Assembly: GCA_031382085.1 (NCBI GenBank)
Contig: JANMYM010000019.1
Span: forward strand, 1 to 64,000
Source: UBA964 sp031382085
Lineage (GTDB): Bacteria > Pseudomonadota > Gammaproteobacteria > Steroidobacterales > Steroidobacteraceae
Direction of reading: 5' to 3'
DNA length: 64,000 nucleotides
Shown: one piece after another, positions 42,751 through 51,675 of the stretch
Layout of the letters: every line of letters starts with the position of its first letter
Position numbering within the stretch: the stretch's first letter is position 1
Translations under genes and position numbers: made by a program
Notes under the pieces: generated by a model
Told to the model about the DNA's origin: nothing
The model's input: the letters and a program-made list of their open reading frames with translations, nothing else
Databases searched by the model: none

Positions 42751-44268
42751 ATGAAATTCGAGATTTTTTCGCAGCCCGTGGCTGCGATAGCAACAGATTG
42801 CCTGGTGGCAGGCGTTCACGATAACGGTTTACTTGGCAGCCAGGCGGCCGCGATCGACAAGGCCAGCGAGGGCGCCCTGTCGCGCCTGCTGAAGCGCGGC
42901 GACCATGCACTGCGGCTTGGCGAAACCGCGCTGTTAGGTGATCTGCCCGGGATCAAGTCACCCCGCTTGCTGCTGGTTGGCCAGGGCTCGAGCGCCGCTC
43001 TGTCCCGGCGCAACTGGCGCAAGGCCGTCACGCAGGCCAGCCTGGCCCTGACCCGCCTGCGCGTCAGCAGCGCGGCGTTCGCACTGGAGCGTCCCGCGGG
43101 CCGCGATATGGATGACTACCTGCACGCGCGCTGCTTCGCCGATGCAGTCGGCGCCGCGCTATATCAGGTCAACGACCAGAAGACAGCCAGGAAGCCACAC
43201 TTCAATCGCCCCGGGCGTGTTCTGTTAGGCCCGGTGCGTGCGCCAGCCGCGGCGGCGGCCCGAACCGGGCTGACGCATGGCGACGCGATGACGGCGGGCC
43301 AGAAAATCCTGCGCGACCTGGGCAATCTGCCGGCCAATCGCTGCACGCCAACCTACGTCGCGAATTTCGCCGCCGACATGGCTCGCGGCTTGCCGAAGCT
43401 CAAGATCAAGGTGCTGGACGAGGCGGCGATACGCGCCGAAAAAATGGCCTGCCTGCTGGCTGTCGCGCAGGGCAGCGAGCAGCCGCCGCGCTTCATCGTA
43501 CTCGAATACCGCGGCGGCAAACCCAAGCAAGCACCGATCGCCCTGGTCGGCAAAGGCGTTACCTTCGACTCGGGAGGCATTTCGCTGAAAGACCCGGCGG
43601 CGATGGACGAAATGAAATTCGACATGTGCGGCGCGGCGTCCGTGCTGGCGGCCCTGTCGGTCGCCGCGCAGCTGAAGTTACCGGTAAATCTGGTTGGCGT
43701 CGTGCCTTGCTGCGAGAACATGCCGTCCGGCCGCGCGGTCAAACCTGGCGATGTGATCATCAGCGCCGCGGGCCACAGCGTCGAGATTCTGAACACCGAT
43801 GCCGAGGGCCGCTTGATTCTCTGTGATGCGCTGCATTACGTTCGCCGCTTCAAGCCGCGCCTGGTGCTCGACATTGCGACCCTGACAGGAGCGTGCGTTG
43901 TCGCGCTCGGCGCGCACCACACGGGTGTGTTCGCCAACGACGCCGAGCTCGCAACGGCGTTGGTGAAGAGCGGCCTGCGGGCCGACGATCGCGCTTGGCA
44001 CATGCCCATCACCGAGGAATATTCCGAGCAGCTCAAGAGCAATTTCGCGGATTTCGCCAACGTCGCGGGCCGGGATGGCGGCGCAATCACCGCGGCGGCA
44101 TTTCTCGGCAAGTTCACCCAGGGCTTGCGATGGGCCCACCTCGACATCGCCGGTACCGCCTGGTTCGGCGGCGCCAACAAGGGCGCCAGCGGCCGGCCGC
44201 TGGGATTGCTGGCTGATTTCCTGATCGGCGAGTCAGGCAAGACCCCCGGCAAGACCCGGCGCGCTTAA
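42751..44268 (+). CDS. pepA: Leucyl aminopeptidase (M17)
   Basis: A 505-aa di-metal aminopeptidase releasing N-terminal residues; in E. coli it also binds DNA at Xer sites. The metal site is intact: VGKGVTFDSGGISLK, then NTDAEGRLILCDAL (about 348-361), and the C-terminal GWAHLDIAGT-type segment (RWAHLDIAGTAWF). ATG 42751 (MKFEIF) gives the normal N-terminus; ATG 42733 is six codons upstream. Five bases later comes valS; the holC gene usually between them is absent. Confidence 0.97.
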   Translation: MKFEIFSQPVAAIATDCLVAGVHDNGLLGSQAAAIDKASEGALSRLLKRGDHALRLGETALLGDLPGIKSPRLLLVGQGSSAALSRRNWRKAVTQASLALTRLRVSSAAFALERPAGRDMDDYLHARCFADAVGAALYQVNDQKTARKPHFNRPGRVLLGPVRAPAAAAARTGLTHGDAMTAGQKILRDLGNLPANRCTPTYVANFAADMARGLPKLKIKVLDEAAIRAEKMACLLAVAQGSEQPPRFIVLEYRGGKPKQAPIALVGKGVTFDSGGISLKDPAAMDEMKFDMCGAASVLAALSVAAQLKLPVNLVGVVPCCENMPSGRAVKPGDVIISAAGHSVEILNTDAEGRLILCDALHYVRRFKPRLVLDIATLTGACVVALGAHHTGVFANDAELATALVKSGLRADDRAWHMPITEEYSEQLKSNFADFANVAGRDGGAITAAAFLGKFTQGLRWAHLDIAGTAWFGGANKGASGRPLGLLADFLIGESGKTPGKTRRA

Positions 44269-44273
44269 GCGCG

Positions 44274-47039
44274 ATGGATAAAGTCTACTCGCCCGGCGAC
44301 ATCGAATCCCGGATCTACGCACGCTGGGAATCCTCCGGCCAGTTCGCCCCGCAGGGCAAAGGCCGGCCCTACTGCATCGTCATCCCGCCTCCTAACGTCA
44401 CGGGCACGCTGCACATGGGACATGCGTTCCAGGACACGATCATGGATGCGCTGACGCGTTATCACCGCATGCGCGGCGATGACACGCTCTGGCAGCCCGG
44501 CACCGACCACGCCGGCATCGCGACCCAGATGGTGGTTGAGCGGCAGCTGAACGCCGAGGGCAAACGCGGCGTTGAATTGGGACGCGACAAATTCATCGAA
44601 CGGGTGTGGGCCTGGAAGGCCGAGTCCGGCGGCACCATCGCCAATCAGATGCGCCGGCTTGGCTCGTCAGTGGACTGGTCGCGCGATCGCTTTACGATGG
44701 ACCCGCAATTGTCGCGCGCAGTGACTGAAGTGTTTGTCCGCCTGCATGACGAAGGCCTGATTTACCGCGGGCAACGCCTCGTGAACTGGGACCCGGTACT
44801 GCAAACCGCGATCTCCGATCTGGAAGTCGTGAGCGAAGAAGAGGACGGCTTTCTCTGGCACATCCGTTATCCGCTCGCCGACGGCAGCGCCTCGCTGAGC
44901 GTGGCCACGACCCGGCCGGAAACTCTGTTAGGTGACGCCGCGGTTGCGGTGCATCCCGAGGATGAGCGCTACCAGGCGCTGATCGGCAGGAAGCTGCGCC
45001 TGCCGATTGCCGGGCGCGAGATTCCGATTGTCGCGGATGACTTTGTCGACCGCGAATTTGGTTCCGGCTGCGTCAAGATTACACCGGCGCACGACCGCGC
45101 GGACTACGACGTGGGCCTGCGCCATGCGCTGCCGATAATCAATATATTCACGCCCACCGCCCACCTCAATGACAACGTGCCCGCGGCGCTGCGCGGCCTG
45201 GAGCGCGGCGCTGCACGCCAGCGCGTGCTTGAGTTGTTAGCTGCGGAGGGATTGCTGGAGAAGACCGAGCCGCACCGGCTAAAAGTGCCGCGCGGCGACC
45301 GCACCGGCGTGGTGCTGGAGCCCTATCTCACCGATCAATGGTTCGTCCGCGCAGGCCCACTGGCAGATCCGGCCATCGACGCGGTTGAACAGGGGCGCAT
45401 CCGCTTCGTACCTGAAAACTGGACCAAGACCTACTTCGAATGGATGCGCAATATCCAGGACTGGTGCATCAGCCGGCAGCTGTGGTGGGGTCACCGCATT
45501 CCGGCCTGGTACGACCCGCAGGGCCGCATTTACGTCGGTCGGAACGAAGCTGAAGCGCGGCAGCGCAACAAGCTGGCGGCCGACCTGCCGCTGCGCCAGG
45601 ATGACGATGTCCTCGACACCTGGTTCTCCTCGGCGTTGTGGCCGTATTCCACCATGGGCTGGCCCGACGAGACCCCCGAGCTGGCAAAATTCTATCCGAC
45701 CAGCGTGCTGGTAACCGGTTTCGACATCATTTTCTTCTGGGTCGCGCGCATGGTGATGATGGGCCTCAGGTTCCGCGGCGACGTGCCGTTTCGCGAGGTC
45801 TACGTGCACGGCCTGGTGCGCGATTCCGAAGGCCAGAAGATGTCGAAGTCAAAAGGCAATGTCATCGACCCGCTCGATGTCATTGATGGCATCGAGCTCG
45901 AAGCGCTGGTACGCAAGCGCACGACCGGCCTGATGCAACCACAGCTGGCTAACAACATTGAGAAGGCCACACGCAAGGCGTTTCCGGACGGCATCCCGGC
46001 CTCTGGCACCGATGCGTTGCGCTTCACCTTCGCAGCGCTCGCAACCCAAAGCCGCGATATTCGTTTCGATGTGAAACGGGTCGAGGGCTACCGTAATTTC
46101 TGCAACAAGTTGTGGAATGCGGCGCGCTTCGTGTTCATGTCCGTCGAAGGCAAGCTGGATGACGGTCCGGTCACTGATTCGGTCGCCAATCAGTGGATAC
46201 GATCGCGTTTCGGCAGCGCGCTGCGGGCCTGTGACGCTGGCTTCGCCGAATATCGTTTCGACTACACGGCCAGCGCTTTGTACGAATTCACCTGGTATGA
46301 ATTCTGCGACTGGTACCTGGAACTGGTCAAACCGGTCATCAATGGCAGCGATGCCGCGGCCGCGCGCGGCGTGCGCCTCACTTTGTTAGCAGTGCTGGAT
46401 GCCTTGCTGCGCGCATTGCATCCACTGATGCCATTCATCACCGAGGAAATTTTCACCAAGCTGCAGGCCGTGCGCGGCGCCGGCACGGACCAGCTGCTGA
46501 TGTCGGCCACCTGGCCGGACGCCGGCGCCTGGCCGGCGGATGCCCAGGCGGAGCGCGAGGTGCGCTGGATCCAGGCACTGGTGTTAGGCATCCGGCAGAT
46601 TCGCGGCGCAATGGATATCAGCCCGGCGCGGCCGCTGCCGGTACTGGTCAGCGGCGCGACTGCAGAGGACCGGCAATTCGTCGACGTGCATGGCGCCTAC
46701 CTCGCGCGCCTCGCCAACCTCGAATCACTGCGCGAGCTGGCGACAGGCGAAGAGCCGCCGCCGGCAGCCATGGCGCTCAGCGGCGAGTTGCAGCTGCGCG
46801 TGCCGATGGCAGGACTCATCGATCCGCAGGCGGAAATCGATCGCCTGGGCAAACGTATTGCAAAACTTCAATCTGAGCTTGCCAAGTCTAACGCCAAGCT
46901 CAACAACGAACAATTTGTGCGCAACGCCCCTGCGGATGTGGTTACACAAGAGCGTGATCGGGTCGCCGAAAATACCAGCGCGTCATACAGTCTCAGCCTG
47001 CAATTGACCGCAGTCAGGCAACTCGTTAGCGACGGCTGA
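44274..47039 (+). CDS. valS: Valyl-tRNA synthetase
   Basis: A 921-aa class I synthetase charging tRNA-Val. HIGH appears as PPNVTGTLHMGH (about 38-49), the CP1 editing domain includes TTRPETLLGD, and KMSKSKGNVIDP is at about 521. The C-terminal coiled-coil arm (about 860-905) that contacts tRNA is present. Slightly shorter than E. coli ValS (951). It follows pepA by five bases. Confidence 0.98.
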   Translation: MDKVYSPGDIESRIYARWESSGQFAPQGKGRPYCIVIPPPNVTGTLHMGHAFQDTIMDALTRYHRMRGDDTLWQPGTDHAGIATQMVVERQLNAEGKRGVELGRDKFIERVWAWKAESGGTIANQMRRLGSSVDWSRDRFTMDPQLSRAVTEVFVRLHDEGLIYRGQRLVNWDPVLQTAISDLEVVSEEEDGFLWHIRYPLADGSASLSVATTRPETLLGDAAVAVHPEDERYQALIGRKLRLPIAGREIPIVADDFVDREFGSGCVKITPAHDRADYDVGLRHALPIINIFTPTAHLNDNVPAALRGLERGAARQRVLELLAAEGLLEKTEPHRLKVPRGDRTGVVLEPYLTDQWFVRAGPLADPAIDAVEQGRIRFVPENWTKTYFEWMRNIQDWCISRQLWWGHRIPAWYDPQGRIYVGRNEAEARQRNKLAADLPLRQDDDVLDTWFSSALWPYSTMGWPDETPELAKFYPTSVLVTGFDIIFFWVARMVMMGLRFRGDVPFREVYVHGLVRDSEGQKMSKSKGNVIDPLDVIDGIELEALVRKRTTGLMQPQLANNIEKATRKAFPDGIPASGTDALRFTFAALATQSRDIRFDVKRVEGYRNFCNKLWNAARFVFMSVEGKLDDGPVTDSVANQWIRSRFGSALRACDAGFAEYRFDYTASALYEFTWYEFCDWYLELVKPVINGSDAAAARGVRLTLLAVLDALLRALHPLMPFITEEIFTKLQAVRGAGTDQLLMSATWPDAGAWPADAQAEREVRWIQALVLGIRQIRGAMDISPARPLPVLVSGATAEDRQFVDVHGAYLARLANLESLRELATGEEPPPAAMALSGELQLRVPMAGLIDPQAEIDRLGKRIAKLQSELAKSNAKLNNEQFVRNAPADVVTQERDRVAENTSASYSLSLQLTAVRQLVSDG

Positions 47040-47104
47040 CAAGCGCCGCCGTGGCCGAGAGCCAGTTCACATAATCCGGCCCGGGCAATCGCTACCATGC
47101 GCCG

Positions 47105-48022
47105 GTGACCCAACCGATCCGCAAGGCGCTCGACGCGCTCGATACCGTCATCCTTGGCAAGCACGGCGCTCTACGCCTGTGCGTCGCCTGCCTGCTGGCG
47201 CGCGGCCACCTGCTGATCGAGGACGTGCCCGGGGTCGGCAAGACCACGCTCGCGCATGCGCTCGCCAGGGTGTTTGGCCTCAACTGGCAACGCGTGCAAT
47301 TCACCAGCGACATGCTGCCCGCCGACATCATCGGCGTGTCGATTTTCGACCGCGCCACGCAGCAGTTCAATTTCCGCAACGGGCCGATCTTCACGCAATT
47401 GTTGTTAGCTGATGAAGTCAATCGCGCCAGCCCGCGCACCCAGAGCGCGCTGCTGGAAGCGATGGAAGAGCGGCAGATCAGCATCGATGGCAGGACCTAC
47501 CCGCTGCCGGAGCCGTTCTACGTGGTCGCCACGCAGAACCCGAAGGAACAGCTGGGCACTTACGCGCTGCCTGAATCGCAGCTGGATCGATTCCTGATGC
47601 GCGTCGATCTCGGCTATCCGGATCCGGAATTCGAACGCCAGCTGCTGCGCAGCATGGAGCGACGCGAACTGCTGGCGACACTGCAGCCGGTGTTCGGGGC
47701 CACCGAGATCATCGCGCTGCAACGCCAGGTCGCCGCGGTGCACCTGTCGGATGCGCTGCTCGACTATGTGCAGGCTTTGTTAGCCATGTCGCGCAATCGC
47801 GCCGACCTGCGGCTCGGTCTGTCGCCACGCGCCGGCCAGGGCCTGGTGCGGGCTGCGCAGGCCTATGCGCTGCTGGACGGCAACGATGCCGTGCATCCCG
47901 AACATGTCCAGGCGGTGTTCGTCGCAGTCGCCGCCCATCGGCTGCATCGCAGCGAGGTGACTGCCGGCAATGGCCGCGGAATCGCCGGCGAAATCCTGCG
48001 CAGCGTCGCCATTCCCGGCTGA
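47105..48022 (+). CDS. MoxR-family AAA+ ATPase
   Basis: A 305-aa AAA+ chaperone. Walker A EDVPGVGKTTLAHAL, Walker B LLADEVNRASPRTQSALLEAMEE and sensor 1 VVATQNPKEQLGTY are diagnostic of MoxR. It starts at GTG 47105 with TACCAT seven bases upstream, possibly leaderless. The MoxR-DUF58-transglutaminase order is widespread; these chaperones help mature partner proteins, often with VWA or DUF58 domains. Confidence 0.93.
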   Translation: MTQPIRKALDALDTVILGKHGALRLCVACLLARGHLLIEDVPGVGKTTLAHALARVFGLNWQRVQFTSDMLPADIIGVSIFDRATQQFNFRNGPIFTQLLLADEVNRASPRTQSALLEAMEERQISIDGRTYPLPEPFYVVATQNPKEQLGTYALPESQLDRFLMRVDLGYPDPEFERQLLRSMERRELLATLQPVFGATEIIALQRQVAAVHLSDALLDYVQALLAMSRNRADLRLGLSPRAGQGLVRAAQAYALLDGNDAVHPEHVQAVFVAVAAHRLHRSEVTAGNGRGIAGEILRSVAIPG

Positions 48023-48025
48023 GCC

Positions 48026-49009
48026 ATGAATCCCTGGCGCCGGATCAATCAGGCGTGGCGCGAACGGCTCGCGAACTGGGTGCGCAAGCGCCAGGGCATG
48101 GATTCACTGCCGGTGACGGTCCGGCGCCAACGACTCTACATCCTGCCCACACGCGCGGGCTTCGGCCTCGGCGCACTACTGCTTTTCATGCTGCTGGCCG
48201 GCCTCAACTATGGCAACAATCTCGCCTTGTTAGCTACTTTCCTGCTGATGGGCTTCGTCCTGGTCGGCATGAATCTCTGTCATCGCAACTTGCAAAATCT
48301 GCGCATTGTCGCGGCGATCACCCGGCCCGGTTTCGCAGGCGCACAAGGCCAGTTGGAACTGACACTGGATGCGGGCGGCGCGCAGTCGCGCTGGGCCGTG
48401 CGGGTGGCCTGCGGCTCGTCGCAGACGCTGGCCGCGTGCATCGCCGCTCACGGCAGCGCACGCGTTGAACTCTCGGTTCCCACGCCACGGCGCGGCCGTC
48501 AGCCAATCGATCGTTTCGAACTCTCGAGTACGTTTCCATTTGGTCTCTATCGCGCCTGGACCTGGATACACCTGCCGCTCGCGATTACCGTGTACCCCGC
48601 AGCCAGGGGCACGCTGCCGCTGCCCTTCGGCGGTGACAGCCAGGATCAAGGGCAGGCCGACGCCGGGCATGGCAGCGACGAGTGGTCGGGCATGCGGCCG
48701 TTTCGCGATGGGGATTCACCGCGCCAGGTCATCTGGACCGCCTATGCGCGCGAACTGCCTTTGTTGGTCAAGGAGTACACAGGCGCCGCAGCCGAATGGT
48801 TGCAGCTGGATTTCGATGCGCTGGGCGGTTTCGACAGCGAACGGCGCCTGGAGCAGATCTGCCGCTGGATTCTCGATGCCGACAGCCGCGGCGCACGCTT
48901 TGCGCTGACCCTGCCGGGTACCCGGTATCCGGCCGAGAGCGGCCCGGCACAGCGCGAGCGCTGCCTGCAGGCGCTGGCGCTTTGGGATACCGCGGGCACG
49001 CTGTCATGA
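48026..49009 (+). CDS. DUF58 domain membrane protein
   Basis: A 327-aa protein with two N-terminal helices (GFGLGALLLFMLLAGL, LALLATFLLMGFVLVG) and the DUF58 core around WSGMRPFRDGDSPRQVIW, where R-x-Y-x-x-G-D is normally found. It is the middle gene of the MoxR operon, overlapping the transglutaminase gene by four bases (ATGA). Function unknown; linked to stress and envelope processes in other bacteria. Confidence 0.88.
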   Translation: MNPWRRINQAWRERLANWVRKRQGMDSLPVTVRRQRLYILPTRAGFGLGALLLFMLLAGLNYGNNLALLATFLLMGFVLVGMNLCHRNLQNLRIVAAITRPGFAGAQGQLELTLDAGGAQSRWAVRVACGSSQTLAACIAAHGSARVELSVPTPRRGRQPIDRFELSSTFPFGLYRAWTWIHLPLAITVYPAARGTLPLPFGGDSQDQGQADAGHGSDEWSGMRPFRDGDSPRQVIWTAYARELPLLVKEYTGAAAEWLQLDFDALGGFDSERRLEQICRWILDADSRGARFALTLPGTRYPAESGPAQRERCLQALALWDTAGTLS

Positions 49010-50964
49010 CTTTGCCGCCTGCCAGCATCTGGTTGTTAGGATCGTTTCTGGGTGGCGTCGCCATGCACGCTGATCGCCTGCCATTTCACTACGTGCTGGT
49101 GGCCATTAGCGCCTGTGTGTGGCGCGCGCTGGCCGAAGAACGCAATGACATCCGGCTGCCCCCCGCCTGGCTGCGCGGCCTGCTGGCGCTCGCTTTGTTA
49201 GGTGGAGTGCTGGTTCAGTTTCGAACCGTGAACGGTCTTGGCCCGGGCACCGCATTGCTGGTATCGATGGGCGCCGTAAAGTTACTGGAAACGCGCGGCC
49301 GCCGCGATCGCTACATCATGGTGGCGGTGGCGCTGTTCCTGATGCTGTCCGCGTGCCTGGACCGCCAATCGATGGTACGCGCGCCGTTCTACCTGCTGCT
49401 GACCTGGATGTGTTGCGTCAGCTTCATCTATATCGCGAACCCCGGTATCGGACTGTCGGCGCGCCAGGCGCTGGGGCTTACCGCCCGTGCGTTAGCTCTG
49501 TCGTTACCGCTCGCGCTGATGCTGTTCGTGTTCTTTCCGCGCATGCCCGGCCAGTTGTGGGCGTTGCCGTCGCAAGGCCTGGCAAGTACCGGTCTCGGCG
49601 ATGAAATGACGCCGGGTGGTATCAGCGCCTTGTCGGAGTCCGACGAACCGGCTTTTCGGGCGCGTTTCTTCGGCGCCGCTCCGCCGCCGCAACTGCGCTA
49701 TTGGCGCGGCCCGGTATTGCACCGGTTCGACGGTTACAGCTGGCGCCGCGATCGTACGCAGAGTTACCGGCCGAGCAGGATGAACTATGGCGGCAGGGCC
49801 TATCGCTACCGAATTACCCTGGAACCGCACCAGCGCAACTGGCTGTTCGCGCTCGAGACAGCGCAGTCGCCGCCGTCGCCAACCTCGTTCTTCAGCTACG
49901 ACTCGCAACTGTTGTCGGTGCAGCCGGTCACACAGGTCATGAGCTACGAGCTAACGTCCTATACGCAAACGAGCGCGCAGGATGAACTGACCGAGCTGGG
50001 CCGCCGTATCGAAACCAACCTGCCGCCGGACCGCAATCCCCGCTCCAACGCACTGGCGCGCCAGCTGCGCGAGCATTCCACTGACACCGCGGGTCTCATC
50101 CGCAGCCTGCTGGCGCTGTTCCGCGATGGCGGCTTTACATACACGCTGACACCCGAGTTGCTGCAGAAGGACTCGGTTGACGATTTCATTTTCAACACGC
50201 GCGAAGGATTTTGCGGTCACTTCGCGTCGGCCTTTGTCTCCATGATGCGCGCCGCCGGCGTGCCGGCGCGGGTCGTCACCGGCTACCAGGGCGGCGAGTG
50301 GAATCCGATCGGCGACTATTTCCTGGTGCGGCAGTCAGATGCGCACGCCTGGGCCGAAGTGTGGATTGATGGCGCGGGCTGGCGGCGCGTCGATCCGACC
50401 GCGGTCGTCGCGCCGGAGCGGCTGACTCGTGGCTTGTTAGATCTGCTGCCGGATGCTGGTACCCAGGTTCAGCGCTTCGCGCATAACCTCGCCTGGGTGC
50501 AGAACCTGCGCCAGAGCTGGGACGCCGCCAACACCTGGTGGAACGACAATGTCGCGGAATTCAACGCGCGTGCGCAGCTTGCCCTGTTGCGGCGACTGGG
50601 CTTCGATTCGCCGCGGCTGCGGCAACTGGGCTGGATTGCAGCCGCAGGGCTTGCCACCTGGGCATTTGCCATGCTGCTGTGGCTGGCGCGCCGCGCCCCT
50701 TTACAGCGCCCGGATCTGCTGGGCCGCGGCTACCGACGTCTGTGTGCCTGGGCGGGCCGGCGCGGCCTGGCGCGCGAGCCTGAGGAGGGTCCACGCGGTT
50801 TCGCGGCCCGATTGCTGCGCGAAAAGCCCCAGCTCGCCGCGCGCGCGGTGCCATTGCTGGAGGAGTACGCCGAGTTGCGTTATGGCCGCGCGCAGGCAGA
50901 TGAGCGCAAGGAACGCGTCCGGCGCTGGCTGCTAGGCGTGCGCCGCCTGCGATTTGCTGCCTGA
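49006..50964 (+). CDS. tgpA: Transglutaminase TgpA-like membrane protein
   Basis: A 652-aa protein with five or six N-terminal helices (DUF3488), a periplasmic transglutaminase-like domain and a further helix (IAAAGLATWAFAMLLWL) before a cytoplasmic DUF4129-like tail. The Cys-His-Asp triad is seen as GFCGHFASAF (Cys about 403), DAHAWAEVWI (His about 447) and VDPTAVV (Asp about 463). In Pseudomonas aeruginosa TgpA is essential for growth. ATG 49006 follows the DUF58 gene. Confidence 0.9.
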   Translation: MTLPPASIWLLGSFLGGVAMHADRLPFHYVLVAISACVWRALAEERNDIRLPPAWLRGLLALALLGGVLVQFRTVNGLGPGTALLVSMGAVKLLETRGRRDRYIMVAVALFLMLSACLDRQSMVRAPFYLLLTWMCCVSFIYIANPGIGLSARQALGLTARALALSLPLALMLFVFFPRMPGQLWALPSQGLASTGLGDEMTPGGISALSESDEPAFRARFFGAAPPPQLRYWRGPVLHRFDGYSWRRDRTQSYRPSRMNYGGRAYRYRITLEPHQRNWLFALETAQSPPSPTSFFSYDSQLLSVQPVTQVMSYELTSYTQTSAQDELTELGRRIETNLPPDRNPRSNALARQLREHSTDTAGLIRSLLALFRDGGFTYTLTPELLQKDSVDDFIFNTREGFCGHFASAFVSMMRAAGVPARVVTGYQGGEWNPIGDYFLVRQSDAHAWAEVWIDGAGWRRVDPTAVVAPERLTRGLLDLLPDAGTQVQRFAHNLAWVQNLRQSWDAANTWWNDNVAEFNARAQLALLRRLGFDSPRLRQLGWIAAAGLATWAFAMLLWLARRAPLQRPDLLGRGYRRLCAWAGRRGLAREPEEGPRGFAARLLREKPQLAARAVPLLEEYAELRYGRAQADERKERVRRWLLGVRRLRFAA

Positions 50965-51012
50965 CCCGGAGCCGCGCAAAATAGGCTGGTAATTACTGCT
51001 GGAGTCATGCGC

Positions 51013-51282
51013 ATGGCCACGCTCAGGGACAAGTTTACGGCCGCATCCAAGGATGCGCTGCAACTCGCCCGGGAACCTAACAACGACGACAAACTGGAAC
51101 TCTACGCGCTTTACAAGCAGGCGACCGACGGCGACGTCAAGGGCAGCCGGCCCGGGTTTCTGGACATGGTGGGACGCGCCAAATACGACGCCTGGGCGAA
51201 GAACAAAGGCAAGTCCACGGATGCCGCGATGCAGGCCTATGTCGACTGCGTCAGTCGTTTGAAGAAGCACAGACCACGTTAG
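51013..51282 (+). CDS. Acyl-CoA-binding protein
   Basis: An 89-aa four-helix ACBP that buffers long-chain acyl-CoA. LYALYKQATDGDVKGSRPGF and KYDAWAKNKGKS contain the Tyr and Lys residues that hold CoA. ATG 51013 has GGAG at eight bases; ATG 51007 is two codons earlier. Length is the family norm. The stop TAG is in a GTTAG word. Confidence 0.93.
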   Translation: MATLRDKFTAASKDALQLAREPNNDDKLELYALYKQATDGDVKGSRPGFLDMVGRAKYDAWAKNKGKSTDAAMQAYVDCVSRLKKHRPR

Positions 51283-51384
51283 GTAAAATCGCGACCCGCC
51301 GATCCGACGGAAGGCGCTCGTCAACCGACGAACAAGCTTGGCGTTCAAGACTATGCAGTCGAAAATAGTCCCCAGGAAACAGCC

Positions 51385-51603
51385 ATGTCGGACCTGAAAC
51401 GGAGCAACGGCGAATTCAGCAGACCCAGGCCGCAGCAATCGGTCTGGGCGTCGTCGCCCGGCGCGCAGAAAACCGCAAACATCCTGGGTCCATCGACACT
51501 CGACCTGGAACCTTCCATGGAACTGATGGATTCCTGTCTGCGCTTCGGCGACGATCCGTACAACAGCGTCGGTCGGTGCACGCGCAACAGCTGCTCCGCC
51601 TGA
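51385..51603 (+). CDS. Small hypothetical protein, 72 aa
   Basis: Family not recognised. ATG 51385 has AGGAAAC upstream and codon use matches neighbours. The sequence is polar with a hydrophobic-acidic core (ILGPSTLDLEPSMELMDSCL) and three Cys, two in the last 12 residues (GRCTRNSCSA). No signal peptide. It looks like a real small gene conserved within its clade, but I cannot confirm that. Confidence 0.5.
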   Translation: MSDLKRSNGEFSRPRPQQSVWASSPGAQKTANILGPSTLDLEPSMELMDSCLRFGDDPYNSVGRCTRNSCSA

Positions 51604-51675
51604 CGCCCGCCCTGTCGACCCGCTCCGATGTCGGTGCGATCCGCCTCCGTGAAACGCTACTTGTGGGACGCGACA

